Of a DNA stretch of 64,000 bases, positions 33,678-44,011 are shown piece by piece. This DNA comes from Oscillospiraceae bacterium (lineage in GTDB: Bacteria; Bacillota; Clostridia; Saccharofermentanales; Saccharofermentanaceae). The stretch is from positions 62,001-126,000 of the forward strand of contig SVIZ01000007.1 in NCBI GenBank assembly GCA_015069205.1. The letters are read 5' to 3'. The notes beneath the pieces are model-generated. The model was not told the origin of the DNA. It did not search any database and saw nothing but the letters and a program-made list of their open reading frames with translations. The number at the start of each line of letters is the position of its first letter. Position 1 is the first letter of the stretch. The translations under genes and the position numbers were made by a program.

Positions 33678-36600
33678 ATGAGACCTTATGAGAAGAAGTA
33701 TGTCGATGAATGCTATCAGGCAATGCAGCAAGAGCACGATGCCTGCGGAATCGGTCTTGTAGTAAACATCGACGGCAAAAAGGAATACCGCACATTAGAT
33801 GATGCACTTTCCATTGTTGAGAAGCTCGAACACAGAGCAGGTAAGGATGCAACCGGTGAGGTAGGCGACGGTGTCGGCATCCTCGTTCAGGTATCACACA
33901 AATTCTTTAAGAAGGCAGCCAAAGAATCAGGTATCGAAATTAAGGACGAAGGCGACTACGGCGTAGGAATGTTCTTCCTTCCCCAGGATACCAAGAAGCG
34001 TACGCTTGCCATGCGCATGTTCAAGGTGATCTCCGAGAAGAACGGACTTAACGTCATCGGTTGGAGAGAAGTTCCCACCAATCCTGATATCTTAGGCAAG
34101 GTTGCAAGAGATGCAATGCCCGTTATCATGCAGTGCTTTGTGGAAAGACCTGCTGACTGCGAAAAGGGCCTTGCTTTTGACCGTATGCTCTATGTCGCAA
34201 GAAGAGAGTTCGAGCAGAGCACGGATGAGACATATATCACTTCTTTATCTTCAAGAACCATCGTATATAAGGGTATGTTCCTGGTAGGCCAGCTCCGTAA
34301 GTTCTATAAGGATCTCCAGAGCAAGAACTATGAGACTGCAATCGCAATGGTTCACTCAAGATTTTCAACGAACACAACTCCTTCCTGGGAGAGAGCTCAT
34401 CCTTACCGCCTCGTTGCACACAACGGTGAGATCAATACTATCAGAGGTAACTTCGACAGAATGCTCGCGCGTGAAGAGACACTTTACAGCCCTTCGCTCG
34501 AAAACGATGTCGATAAGATCTTCCCGATCATTCACAAGACCGGTTCCGACTCCGCAATGCTCGACAATACATTAGAGTTCTTCATGATGAACGGAATCCC
34601 GCTTCCTCTCGCGGTCATGATGATGATCCCCGAGCCCTGGAAGAATGATTCCTACATGGAGCAGGAGAAGAAGGATTTCTATCATTACTACGCAACCATG
34701 ATGGAACCCTGGGATGGTCCTGCTGCGATCCTCTTTACTGACGGTGTCATCGCAGGCGCAACACTCGACCGTAACGGCCTGAGGCCTTCAAGATACTACA
34801 TCACAGACGACAACAGACTTATCCTGTCATCCGAGGTCGGTGTACTTGATATCGAGCCTGAACATATCGTAAAGAAGTCCAGATTACAGCCCGGCCGCAT
34901 CCTTTTGATCGATACTGAAAAGGGATGCCTCGTATCTGACGAAGAGTGCAAGAAGTACTATTCCGAAAAGCACCCCTATGGTGAGTGGCTTGCAATGAGC
35001 CTCCTGCACTTATCTGAACTCAAGATCCCGAACAAGAAGATCCCGGTTCACACACAGGAGATGAGAAACAAGCTCTATAAGGTTTTCGGATATACATTTG
35101 AAGACGTAAAGAACGAGATCCTCCCCATGGCCATGAACAAAGTAGAAGCAACGGCTTCCATGGGAACGGATATTCCTCTCGCAGTTTTGTCCGAGAAGCA
35201 CCAGCTCCTGTTCTCATTCTTCAAGCAGCTTTTCGCACAGGTTACAAACCCGCCGATCGATTCCATCAGAGAAGAGATCGTTACGGATACGACAGTATAT
35301 ATCGGTTCAGACGGTAACCTTTTGGAAGATAAGAGCGGTAACTGCCGCGTGCTCGAAGTAAATAATCCGATCCTCACAGGCGTTGACCTCATCAAGATCA
35401 AGTCATTGAACCAGCCCGGATTTAAGAGCGCTACAGTATCTATCCTTTATTATAAAAATACTTCATTAGAAAAAGCTTTGGACCAGCTCCTTGTCGCAGT
35501 AGACAGGACTTGCAGCAAGGGCGCAAACATCATCATCCTCTCAGACAGAGGCATTGATGAGAACCATGTTGCGATCCCTTCACTTCTCGCTGTTTCCGCA
35601 GTTGAGCAGCATTTGGTCCAGACAAGAAAGAGAACGGCCGTATCTCTCATCATCGAGAGCGGCGAGCCCCGTGACGTTCACCAGATGGCAACTTTGCTCG
35701 GATTCGGTGCGCGTGCGATCAATCCTTACCTTGCACACGAGTGCATCGCTGAGATGATCGACAAGGGAATCCTCGACAAGGATTACCACACGGCAATCGA
35801 CGATTACAACTATGCGATCCTTCACGGCATCGTTAAGACATCTGCAAAGATGGGTATCTCCACACTGCAGTCTTACCAGTCGGCAAAGATCTTCGAGGCT
35901 GTCGGAATCTGCAAGGACGTGGTAGATAAGTACTTCACAGGCATCGTAAGCCGCGTGGGCGGAATCGGATTGGAAGAGATCTCCGAGGGAATCCTTTTCA
36001 GACACGATAAAGCATTCGATCCGATGGGTCTTGAGACAGAGACGACTCTGGACAGCACGGGCTTCCATAACTTAAGAAGCGGTGACGACAAGGAAGACCA
36101 CCTCTACAATCCCAAGACGATCGTTGCACTGCAGAAGGCAGTACGCGAAGGTTCTTATGAACTCTTCAAGGAATATACGGCGATCGTTGATAACGAGAAG
36201 CCCCATACATTAAGAGGTCTCCTCGCATTCAAGAAGTCAGATAATCCGGTCCCGCTCGAAGAGGTTGAGCCTGCATCCGAGATCGTTAAGAGATTCAAGA
36301 CCGGTGCCATGAGCTACGGCTCGATATCTAAGGAAGCACACGAGTGCATGGCAATCGCCATGAACCGTCTGGGCGGAAAGTCCAATACCGGTGAGGGCGG
36401 TGAGTCTCCTGAGAGATTCGGCACTGAGAAGAACTCCAAGATCAAGCAGGTCGCATCCGGAAGATTCGGCGTTACAAGCGAATACTTGAACAGCGCTGAA
36501 GAGATCCAGATCAAGATGGCACAGGGCGCTAAGCCGGGTGAAGGCGGACATCTCCCCGGAAAGAAGGTCTATCCCTGGATCGCTGAGAGAAGATATTCAA

Positions 36601-38219
36601 CACCGGGTGTTGCATTGATCTCACCTCCGCCTCATCACGATATCTATTCGATCGAAGACCTGGCACAGCTCATCTACGATCTTAAGAACGCTAACAGAAA
36701 AGCAAGGATCTCCGTAAAGCTTGTATCTGAAGCAGGCGTAGGAACTATCGCATGCGGCGTTGCAAAGGCAGGCGCACAGGTAATCCTGGTTTCAGGTTAT
36801 GACGGCGGTACGGGAGCTGCTCCGGCAAGCTCCATCCACAATGCAGGACTGCCTTGGGAATTAGGTCTTGCAGAGACACACCACGCTTTGATCGAGAACG
36901 GCCTTCGTGGAAGAGTTGCAGTCGAGACGGACGGTAAGCTCATGAGCGGTAGAGACGTTGCCATCGCAGCACTCTTAGGTGCCGAGGAATTCGGTTTTGC
37001 CACAGCACCGCTGGTATCCATGGGATGCATGATGATGAGAGTCTGCAACAAGGATACCTGCCCGTTCGGTATCGCATGCCAGAACGAAGAATTGAGAAAG
37101 AGATTTAAGGGTAAGCCCGAGCATGTCATGAACTTCATGCTCTTCATCGCGGAAGAGTTGAGAGAGATCATGGCAGAGCTGGGATTCAGAACTGTGGACG
37201 AGATGGTCGGAAGATCCGATCTCTTAAAGGTTAAGGACAAGCAGATAACCAAAAGAGCTGAGATGGTCTCCCTCGCACAGATCATCGATCCTGAATATGC
37301 AGGATCCGAAGTGCGTCATTTCGAGCCCGGCCACGTTTATGACTTTGAGCTCGAAAAGACGGTCGACGAGAGAGTATTCCTCCCTGAACTCGCGAAAGGC
37401 CTTAAGAATGGTTCGATCAGGATCGACAACGTTAAGGTATCGAGTACCGACAGAGCAGTAGGAACTATCTTGGGTTCTGAGATTACTGCAAAGTACGGAA
37501 CGGATCTTGCCGATGACAGCGTCATCGTTGAGCTCGCGGGCGGCGGCGGACAGAGCTTCGGAGCATTCATCCCGAAGGGTCTCACCATTAAACTCACGGG
37601 CGATGCCAATGACGGCTTCGGCAAGGGCCTTTCCGGCGGAAAGCTCATCATTAAGCCCGATGAGAATTCCGGTTTTGATGCTTCAAAGAACATCATCGTC
37701 GGTAACGTCGCACTCTACGGAGCTACGAGAGGAACAGCTTATGTATGCGGTATCGCAGGCGAGCGTTTCATGATCAGGAACTCCGGTGCCACAGGCGTAT
37801 GCGAAGGTACTGGCGACCACGGACTTGAATATATGACAGGCGGAAGAGCTGTCATCCTGGGTGAAGTAGGAAAGAACTTCGCAGCAGGCATGAGCGGCGG
37901 AATCGCTTATGTATTAGATGAACACCACACACTCTACACAAAGATCAACAAGGCTCTTGTAGAGATGAGTGAGGTTACGGAAGACGCAGATAAGAACGAG
38001 CTCAGACAGATCCTCCAAGGATATGAGCAGGCAACAGGATCTTCTAAAGCGAAGGCCATACTTCAAGATTTCGACAAGTATGTTGAAAGCTTCAAGAAGA
38101 TCATACCGACAGATTACCGTCACATGCTGACACTGATCGCCAAGTACGAAGAGCAGGGCATCGGACACGAGCAGGCGGTATACGAAGCTTTCAAAGAGAG
38201 CACAAAAGTCGGCGCTTGA
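33678..38219 (+). CDS. gltB: Glutamate synthase, large subunit
   Basis: I place the start at ATG 33678 behind GTGGAGGA, because it leaves a 22-residue propeptide before the catalytic Cys23 (QEHDACGIG), as in known GltB proteins; the track start at 33603 has no good site. The mature protein would begin at that Cys. Domains in order: class II glutamine amidotransferase (to about 430), central domain, FMN-binding synthase barrel (about 800-1200) with the cluster motif CMMMRVCNKDTC for the [3Fe-4S] centre, and the C-terminal beta-helix with repeated GG motifs. 1513 residues is normal. It makes glutamate from glutamine and 2-oxoglutarate with GltD. Confidence 0.97.
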   Translation: MRPYEKKYVDECYQAMQQEHDACGIGLVVNIDGKKEYRTLDDALSIVEKLEHRAGKDATGEVGDGVGILVQVSHKFFKKAAKESGIEIKDEGDYGVGMFFLPQDTKKRTLAMRMFKVISEKNGLNVIGWREVPTNPDILGKVARDAMPVIMQCFVERPADCEKGLAFDRMLYVARREFEQSTDETYITSLSSRTIVYKGMFLVGQLRKFYKDLQSKNYETAIAMVHSRFSTNTTPSWERAHPYRLVAHNGEINTIRGNFDRMLAREETLYSPSLENDVDKIFPIIHKTGSDSAMLDNTLEFFMMNGIPLPLAVMMMIPEPWKNDSYMEQEKKDFYHYYATMMEPWDGPAAILFTDGVIAGATLDRNGLRPSRYYITDDNRLILSSEVGVLDIEPEHIVKKSRLQPGRILLIDTEKGCLVSDEECKKYYSEKHPYGEWLAMSLLHLSELKIPNKKIPVHTQEMRNKLYKVFGYTFEDVKNEILPMAMNKVEATASMGTDIPLAVLSEKHQLLFSFFKQLFAQVTNPPIDSIREEIVTDTTVYIGSDGNLLEDKSGNCRVLEVNNPILTGVDLIKIKSLNQPGFKSATVSILYYKNTSLEKALDQLLVAVDRTCSKGANIIILSDRGIDENHVAIPSLLAVSAVEQHLVQTRKRTAVSLIIESGEPRDVHQMATLLGFGARAINPYLAHECIAEMIDKGILDKDYHTAIDDYNYAILHGIVKTSAKMGISTLQSYQSAKIFEAVGICKDVVDKYFTGIVSRVGGIGLEEISEGILFRHDKAFDPMGLETETTLDSTGFHNLRSGDDKEDHLYNPKTIVALQKAVREGSYELFKEYTAIVDNEKPHTLRGLLAFKKSDNPVPLEEVEPASEIVKRFKTGAMSYGSISKEAHECMAIAMNRLGGKSNTGEGGESPERFGTEKNSKIKQVASGRFGVTSEYLNSAEEIQIKMAQGAKPGEGGHLPGKKVYPWIAERRYSTPGVALISPPPHHDIYSIEDLAQLIYDLKNANRKARISVKLVSEAGVGTIACGVAKAGAQVILVSGYDGGTGAAPASSIHNAGLPWELGLAETHHALIENGLRGRVAVETDGKLMSGRDVAIAALLGAEEFGFATAPLVSMGCMMMRVCNKDTCPFGIACQNEELRKRFKGKPEHVMNFMLFIAEELREIMAELGFRTVDEMVGRSDLLKVKDKQITKRAEMVSLAQIIDPEYAGSEVRHFEPGHVYDFELEKTVDERVFLPELAKGLKNGSIRIDNVKVSSTDRAVGTILGSEITAKYGTDLADDSVIVELAGGGGQSFGAFIPKGLTIKLTGDANDGFGKGLSGGKLIIKPDENSGFDASKNIIVGNVALYGATRGTAYVCGIAGERFMIRNSGATGVCEGTGDHGLEYMTGGRAVILGEVGKNFAAGMSGGIAYVLDEHHTLYTKINKALVEMSEVTEDADKNELRQILQGYEQATGSSKAKAILQDFDKYVESFKKIIPTDYRHMLTLIAKYEEQGIGHEQAVYEAFKESTKVGA

Positions 38220-38238
38220 TGTATCGGGGGAGGATCTT

Positions 38239-39705
38239 ATGGGTAAAGCTACAGGTTTTTTGGAATTTGACAGAAGGGATGATTCCCGGGTCAGCGAAGA
38301 GACAAGGATCACCAATTTCGATGAATTCCACAATCATTTAAACGAAGAGGAAAGACGCTGCCAGGCTGCAAGATGCATGGACTGCGGAGTTCCGATGTGC
38401 CAGTCGGCAATATGCCTCAAGGGCATGGTTACGGGATGTCCCTTACATAACGTGATCCCCGAGTGGAACGACGAGATCTATAAAGGCCACTACGAACATG
38501 CGCTGGCAAGACTTTTGATGACAAGTAACTTCCCGGAGTTCACCGGAAGAGTATGCCCCGCACTTTGCGAGAAAGCATGCATCAACGGAATCAATTCAGG
38601 AGCGGTTACGATCCACGATAACGAGCTCTTCCTGATCGAAAAGGGTTACGAGATGGGTTATATGAAGCCCAGGATCCCGAAGACCAGATCAGGAAAGAAG
38701 GTTGCGGTCATCGGAGCGGGCCCTGCAGGACTTGCGGTTGCAGACCAGTTGAACCGCAGAGGCCATGAGGTTGTGGTTTTCGAGCGCGAAGACCAGATAG
38801 GCGGACTTCTGATGTACGGCATACCGAACATGAAGCTCGACAAGAGCGTCATTGAGAGAAGAAGAAAACTCATGGAGGCTGAAGGAATCGTTTTCAAGAC
38901 AGGGACTGATGTCGGAAACGGTGAAGCCTTCGGGAAGATAGTAGATGGATTCGACGCGGTCGCACTCTGCTGCGGAGCTAAGAAGGCAAGGACAATTACT
39001 GCAAAGGGCGCTGACCAGTGTAAGGAAATGTACTTTGCGGTTGATTTCCTGAAGCAGGCTACAAAAGACCTTCTGTCCGGTAAACAGGGAAAATGGACCA
39101 TCAGTGCCAAGGACAGGAACGTAGTTGTAGTCGGAGGCGGAGATACGGGTAACGACTGTGTCGGAACATGTATCAGACAAGGCTGTAAGAGCATCACACA
39201 GCTCGAGATGATGGCAAGACCGCCTAAAGAACGGCAACAAAATAACCCATGGCCCGAATGGCCGAAGATCGAAAAGACCGATTACGGACAACAGGAGGCC
39301 ATAAAGGTTTTCGGATCCGACCCCCGTGTTTACGAGACAACGGTAAAAGAACTCGTAATGCAAAAGGGAAAGCTCAGCCGGATAAAAACAGTCAAGGTTA
39401 AGTTCGAAGACAGAAAGCTTGTTGAGGTAGAAGGAACCGAACAACTTATAAAGTGCGATCTTCTGATAATCGCCGCAGGATTTGTCGGATGCGAAGACTA
39501 CATAGTTCAGGAGAGCAAAGTCGAGTTGACGCAAAGGGGAACAGTAAAGACAGCGCCTGACCAATACCAGACATCAGTTCCCAAGGTGTTTACGGCAGGA
39601 GACATGCACAGAGGACAATCGCTCGTAGTGTGGGCCATAACAGAAGGAAGGCACTGCGCGGCAGCAATGGATAAATTCCTGATGGGGTACACCCCGCTGA
39701 TCTAA
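38239..39705 (+). CDS. gltD: Glutamate synthase, small subunit
   Basis: 488 residues. N-terminal cysteine-rich region binds two [4Fe-4S] clusters (RCMDCGVPMCQSAICLKGMVTGCPL and GRVCPALCEKACING). The FAD-binding VAVIGAGPAGLAVADQL is followed by the NAD(P)H-binding VVVVGGGDTGNDCVGTCIRQG. It passes electrons from NAD(P)H to GltB. A GGGGGAGG ribosome binding site lies just upstream, 19 bases after gltB. Confidence 0.97.
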   Translation: MGKATGFLEFDRRDDSRVSEETRITNFDEFHNHLNEEERRCQAARCMDCGVPMCQSAICLKGMVTGCPLHNVIPEWNDEIYKGHYEHALARLLMTSNFPEFTGRVCPALCEKACINGINSGAVTIHDNELFLIEKGYEMGYMKPRIPKTRSGKKVAVIGAGPAGLAVADQLNRRGHEVVVFEREDQIGGLLMYGIPNMKLDKSVIERRRKLMEAEGIVFKTGTDVGNGEAFGKIVDGFDAVALCCGAKKARTITAKGADQCKEMYFAVDFLKQATKDLLSGKQGKWTISAKDRNVVVVGGGDTGNDCVGTCIRQGCKSITQLEMMARPPKERQQNNPWPEWPKIEKTDYGQQEAIKVFGSDPRVYETTVKELVMQKGKLSRIKTVKVKFEDRKLVEVEGTEQLIKCDLLIIAAGFVGCEDYIVQESKVELTQRGTVKTAPDQYQTSVPKVFTAGDMHRGQSLVVWAITEGRHCAAAMDKFLMGYTPLI

Positions 39706-39737
39706 ATAAGTTTATAAATTTTTAGGAGGACATAATT

Positions 39738-41840
39738 ATGGAAATGAGATCTGTACCGGAAATGTTCGGCGAAAACGTTTTTGACGACAGAAACATGAGA
39801 GCGGTTTTATCCGAGGACGTTTATCAGTCACTCAGAAAAACCATCGATGAGGGCGCCAAGCTTGATTCAGGCGTAGCCGATCAAGTAGCCGCAGCAATGC
39901 GTGACTGGGCGCTCAGCAAGGGTGCAACACACTTCACACACTGGTTCCAGCCTTTGACAGGCATTACGGCCGAGAAGCACGACTCATTCATCGAGCCTTC
40001 TCCCGACGGCGGTGTAATCATGGCATTCTCCGGCAAGAATCTTATCCAGGGTGAGCCTGACGCTTCATCTTTCCCGACAGGCGGCATCAGAGCTACCTTT
40101 GAGGCAAGAGGATATACGGCATGGGATCCTACATCTTATGCTTTCATCAAGGATAAGACGCTCTGCATCCCCACGGCTTTCTGCTCTTACACAGGTGAGG
40201 CTCTCGATAAGAAGACACCTTTGCTCAGATCAATGGAAGCTTTGAACAAGCAGGCTCTCCGTATTTTGAAGCTCTTCGGAAATGAAGACGCAAAGTATGT
40301 TCATACATCAGTAGGACCTGAGCAGGAATATTTTCTCATCACAAAGGAAATGTATGACAAGCGTCCTGACATCAAGTACACGGGAAGAACACTTTTCGGT
40401 GCCAAGGCTCCAAAGGGTCAGGAGATGGACGACCATTACTTTGGCGTTATCAAGCCCAAGGTCCAGGAGTTCATGAACGATCTTAACCAGGAACTCTGGA
40501 AGCTCGGAATCCTCGCCAAGACAGAGCACAACGAAGTTGCTCCCGCACAACATGAGCTCGCACCTATCTATGCTTCTACAAATATCGCTACTGACCAGAA
40601 CCAGCTCATGATGGAGATCATGCAGAAGGTTGCAGCACGTCACGGCCTTGTCTGCCTCCTCCACGAGAAGCCTTTCGCAGGTGTTAACGGATCAGGTAAA
40701 CACAACAACTGGTCAATGGCTACAGATACAGGCGTCAACCTCCTCTCGCCCGGAGCTACACCTTATGAGAACGCACAGTTCCTGCTCTTCCTCTGCGCAG
40801 TCATCAAGGCAGTAGATGATTATCAGGATCTCCTCCGTCTCTCAGTAGCTACTGCCGGCAACGACCACAGACTCGGTGCCAACGAGGCTCCGCCGGCAAT
40901 CATCTCGATCTTCCTTGGCGATGAGTTGTCCGCGATCCTTGATGCTATCGAGAACGACAAGCCTTACGAGGGCGCAGAGAAGAAGATCATGAAGCTCGGT
41001 GTTGACGTACTGCCACGCTTCGCACGTGATACTACGGACCGTAACAGAACATCACCTTTTGCTTTCACAGGCAACAAGTTCGAGTTCAGAAGCCTTGGTT
41101 CTTCCAACAGCATCGCCTGCGCAAACATCATGCTCAACGCAGCAGTTGCTGAATCTTTGAAGATCTATGCTGACAGACTCGAGGGTGCCGAAGATTTCGA
41201 GACAGCGCTCCATGACATGATCAAGAAGACGATCAAGGACCACAAGAGGATCCTCTTCAACGGCAACGGTTATGACGATGCATGGGTCAAGGAAGCAACA
41301 GAAGTCAGAGGCCTTGCAAACTACAAGACAACACCTGACTGCATGCCTCACCTCTTAGACGAGAAGAACGTAAAGATGCTCACAGCACACAAGGTCTTCA
41401 CAGAGGCAGAGCTCAAGTCCAGAGTTGAGATCATGCTCGAGAACTACAGCAAGTCGGTTCTCATCGAAGCTAACACGATGCTCGAGATGAGCAGAAGAAT
41501 CATCCTTCCTGCGATCGAGTGCTATGAGAATAAGCTCGCAGGCGCGGTTTCTGCAAAGAAGGCAGTATCTCCTTCCGCAGCATGTGTTTACGAAGGTGAT
41601 ATCATCGCCAAGCTCTCAGACCTCGCAGATAAGGTTTACTCAGGAGCTAACGATCTTGAGATGGCGATCGGCGAAGCAGCCGGCGAATCTGACATCATCA
41701 AGGAGAGCCTCTCCATCAAGGATAACGTCATCTCCGCGATGAACGAAATCCGTAAGGCGGCAGATGAAGCAGAGACATATGTATCCAAGGAATGCTGGCC
41801 GCTTCCTTCTTACGGTGACCTGCTCTTCAGTGTGAAATAA
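39738..41840 (+). CDS. glnN: Glutamine synthetase type III
   Basis: The 700-residue length and the motifs [46 protein letters not shown] and [13 protein letters not shown] are those of the GSIII family found in Bacteroidetes, cyanobacteria and many rumen/gut Clostridia, distinct from GlnA (about 440 residues). It condenses glutamate with ammonia. With gltBD it completes a GS-GOGAT ammonia assimilation set in three adjacent genes. TTTTAGGAGGACA gives a strong ribosome binding site. Confidence 0.97.
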   Translation: MEMRSVPEMFGENVFDDRNMRAVLSEDVYQSLRKTIDEGAKLDSGVADQVAAAMRDWALSKGATHFTHWFQPLTGITAEKHDSFIEPSPDGGVIMAFSGKNLIQGEPDASSFPTGGIRATFEARGYTAWDPTSYAFIKDKTLCIPTAFCSYTGEALDKKTPLLRSMEALNKQALRILKLFGNEDAKYVHTSVGPEQEYFLITKEMYDKRPDIKYTGRTLFGAKAPKGQEMDDHYFGVIKPKVQEFMNDLNQELWKLGILAKTEHNEVAPAQHELAPIYASTNIATDQNQLMMEIMQKVAARHGLVCLLHEKPFAGVNGSGKHNNWSMATDTGVNLLSPGATPYENAQFLLFLCAVIKAVDDYQDLLRLSVATAGNDHRLGANEAPPAIISIFLGDELSAILDAIENDKPYEGAEKKIMKLGVDVLPRFARDTTDRNRTSPFAFTGNKFEFRSLGSSNSIACANIMLNAAVAESLKIYADRLEGAEDFETALHDMIKKTIKDHKRILFNGNGYDDAWVKEATEVRGLANYKTTPDCMPHLLDEKNVKMLTAHKVFTEAELKSRVEIMLENYSKSVLIEANTMLEMSRRIILPAIECYENKLAGAVSAKKAVSPSAACVYEGDIIAKLSDLADKVYSGANDLEMAIGEAAGESDIIKESLSIKDNVISAMNEIRKAADEAETYVSKECWPLPSYGDLLFSVK

Positions 41841-41862
41841 CAGATCCTCATATTCCACCCAA

Positions 41863-41904
41863 CTAAGTAACCCCCGGAGTTTTCGGACTCTGGGGATTAC
41901 TTAG
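41863..41904 (+). terminator. Long hairpin between glnN and pyrG
   Basis: CTAAGTAACCCCCGGAGT pairs with ACTCTGGGGATTACTTAG (18 bp with one mismatch and one wobble) around TTTCGG. It is followed by AATTTTGTATTT, an interrupted T-run. It may end glnN transcription or attenuate pyrG. Confidence 0.65.
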
Positions 41905-43530
<1,626 letters not shown>

Positions 43531-43562
43531 TCATTAACGGAAAAACCTTCAATATTGCCGGA

Positions 43563-43594
43563 AGGGGCTGTCGCTGATTAAAGCGACGGCCCCT
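43563..43594 (+). terminator. GC-rich hairpin after pyrG
   Basis: AGGGGCTGTCGCT and AGCGACGGCCCCT form a 13-bp stem with one wobble around GATTAA. It belongs to the GGGCTGTC-arm hairpins of the window but has no clear T-run. Confidence 0.6.
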
Positions 43595-43635
43595 GACTAT
43601 TTGTAGTTGTTTTCGAATGCATCTTTTCCCAAGTG

Positions 43636-43695
43636 TTTTCCTAAAAATGCAAATTCAGGAAACGGTTTAGGAAAAAACGGGCAGATTTTCCTAAA
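43636..43695. repeat. Intergenic direct-inverted-direct element, copy C
   Basis: TTTTCCTAAA (43636), TTTAGGAAAA (43666) and TTTTCCTAAA (43686) are perfect copies, the middle one inverted. The design resembles copies A and B but with a different unit. Confidence 0.6.
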
Positions 43696-43837
43696 TCATT
43701 TTCTGTTTTGACAAAAATAGAAAAAACAGAAAAAACCGAGGTTGTGCGCGCATATCGCATTTCAAATTCGAGTCTGGCCCCTTTCTGTTATATATTATTA
43801 ATAAGCAAAAATACCTTAACATGCACTAAAAAAGTTG

Positions 43838-43866
43838 TTGACAAGAATTGTTTGCTTCTATATAAT
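43838..43866 (+). promoter_or_regulatory. Consensus sigma-70-type promoter of rpoBC
   Basis: TTGACA (43838-43843), exactly 17 bp, TATAAT (43861-43866). It gives an mRNA leader of about 140 bases before rpoB. Confidence 0.9.
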
Positions 43867-44011
43867 TCTTTACTGCGTCGTAATGGGTTTGGGCAACTAT
43901 GCCTATTTCTCTTGACGGAAAAGAATTTTTATGGTAAATAAAAATACTTTTCAACCAGGAAACCGCTTAAACCTTGTGTTTTTAAGCTTTGTGTGAGGTG
44001 ATTCTTTAACA

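Larger units (their letters stand above)
43531..44011. other. Intergenic region of 481 bases before rpoB
   Basis: It contains a GC-rich hairpin after pyrG (43563-43594), an alternating repeat element (43636-43695), a consensus promoter (43838-43866) and an AT-rich leader of about 140 bases ahead of rpoB with a GCTTAAA/TTTAAGC inverted repeat. The 77-residue ORF at 43708 in the track overlaps the promoter, has no ribosome binding site and is not accepted as a gene. Confidence 0.7.

Noticed and set aside
38689-39564. 291-residue minus-strand ORF inside gltD
   Set aside because: Shadow of gltD, whose cluster and nucleotide-binding motifs are intact.
43708-43941. 77-residue ORF in the gap before rpoB
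   Set aside because: No ribosome binding site, overlaps the consensus rpoBC promoter, and composition is that of AT-rich intergenic DNA.
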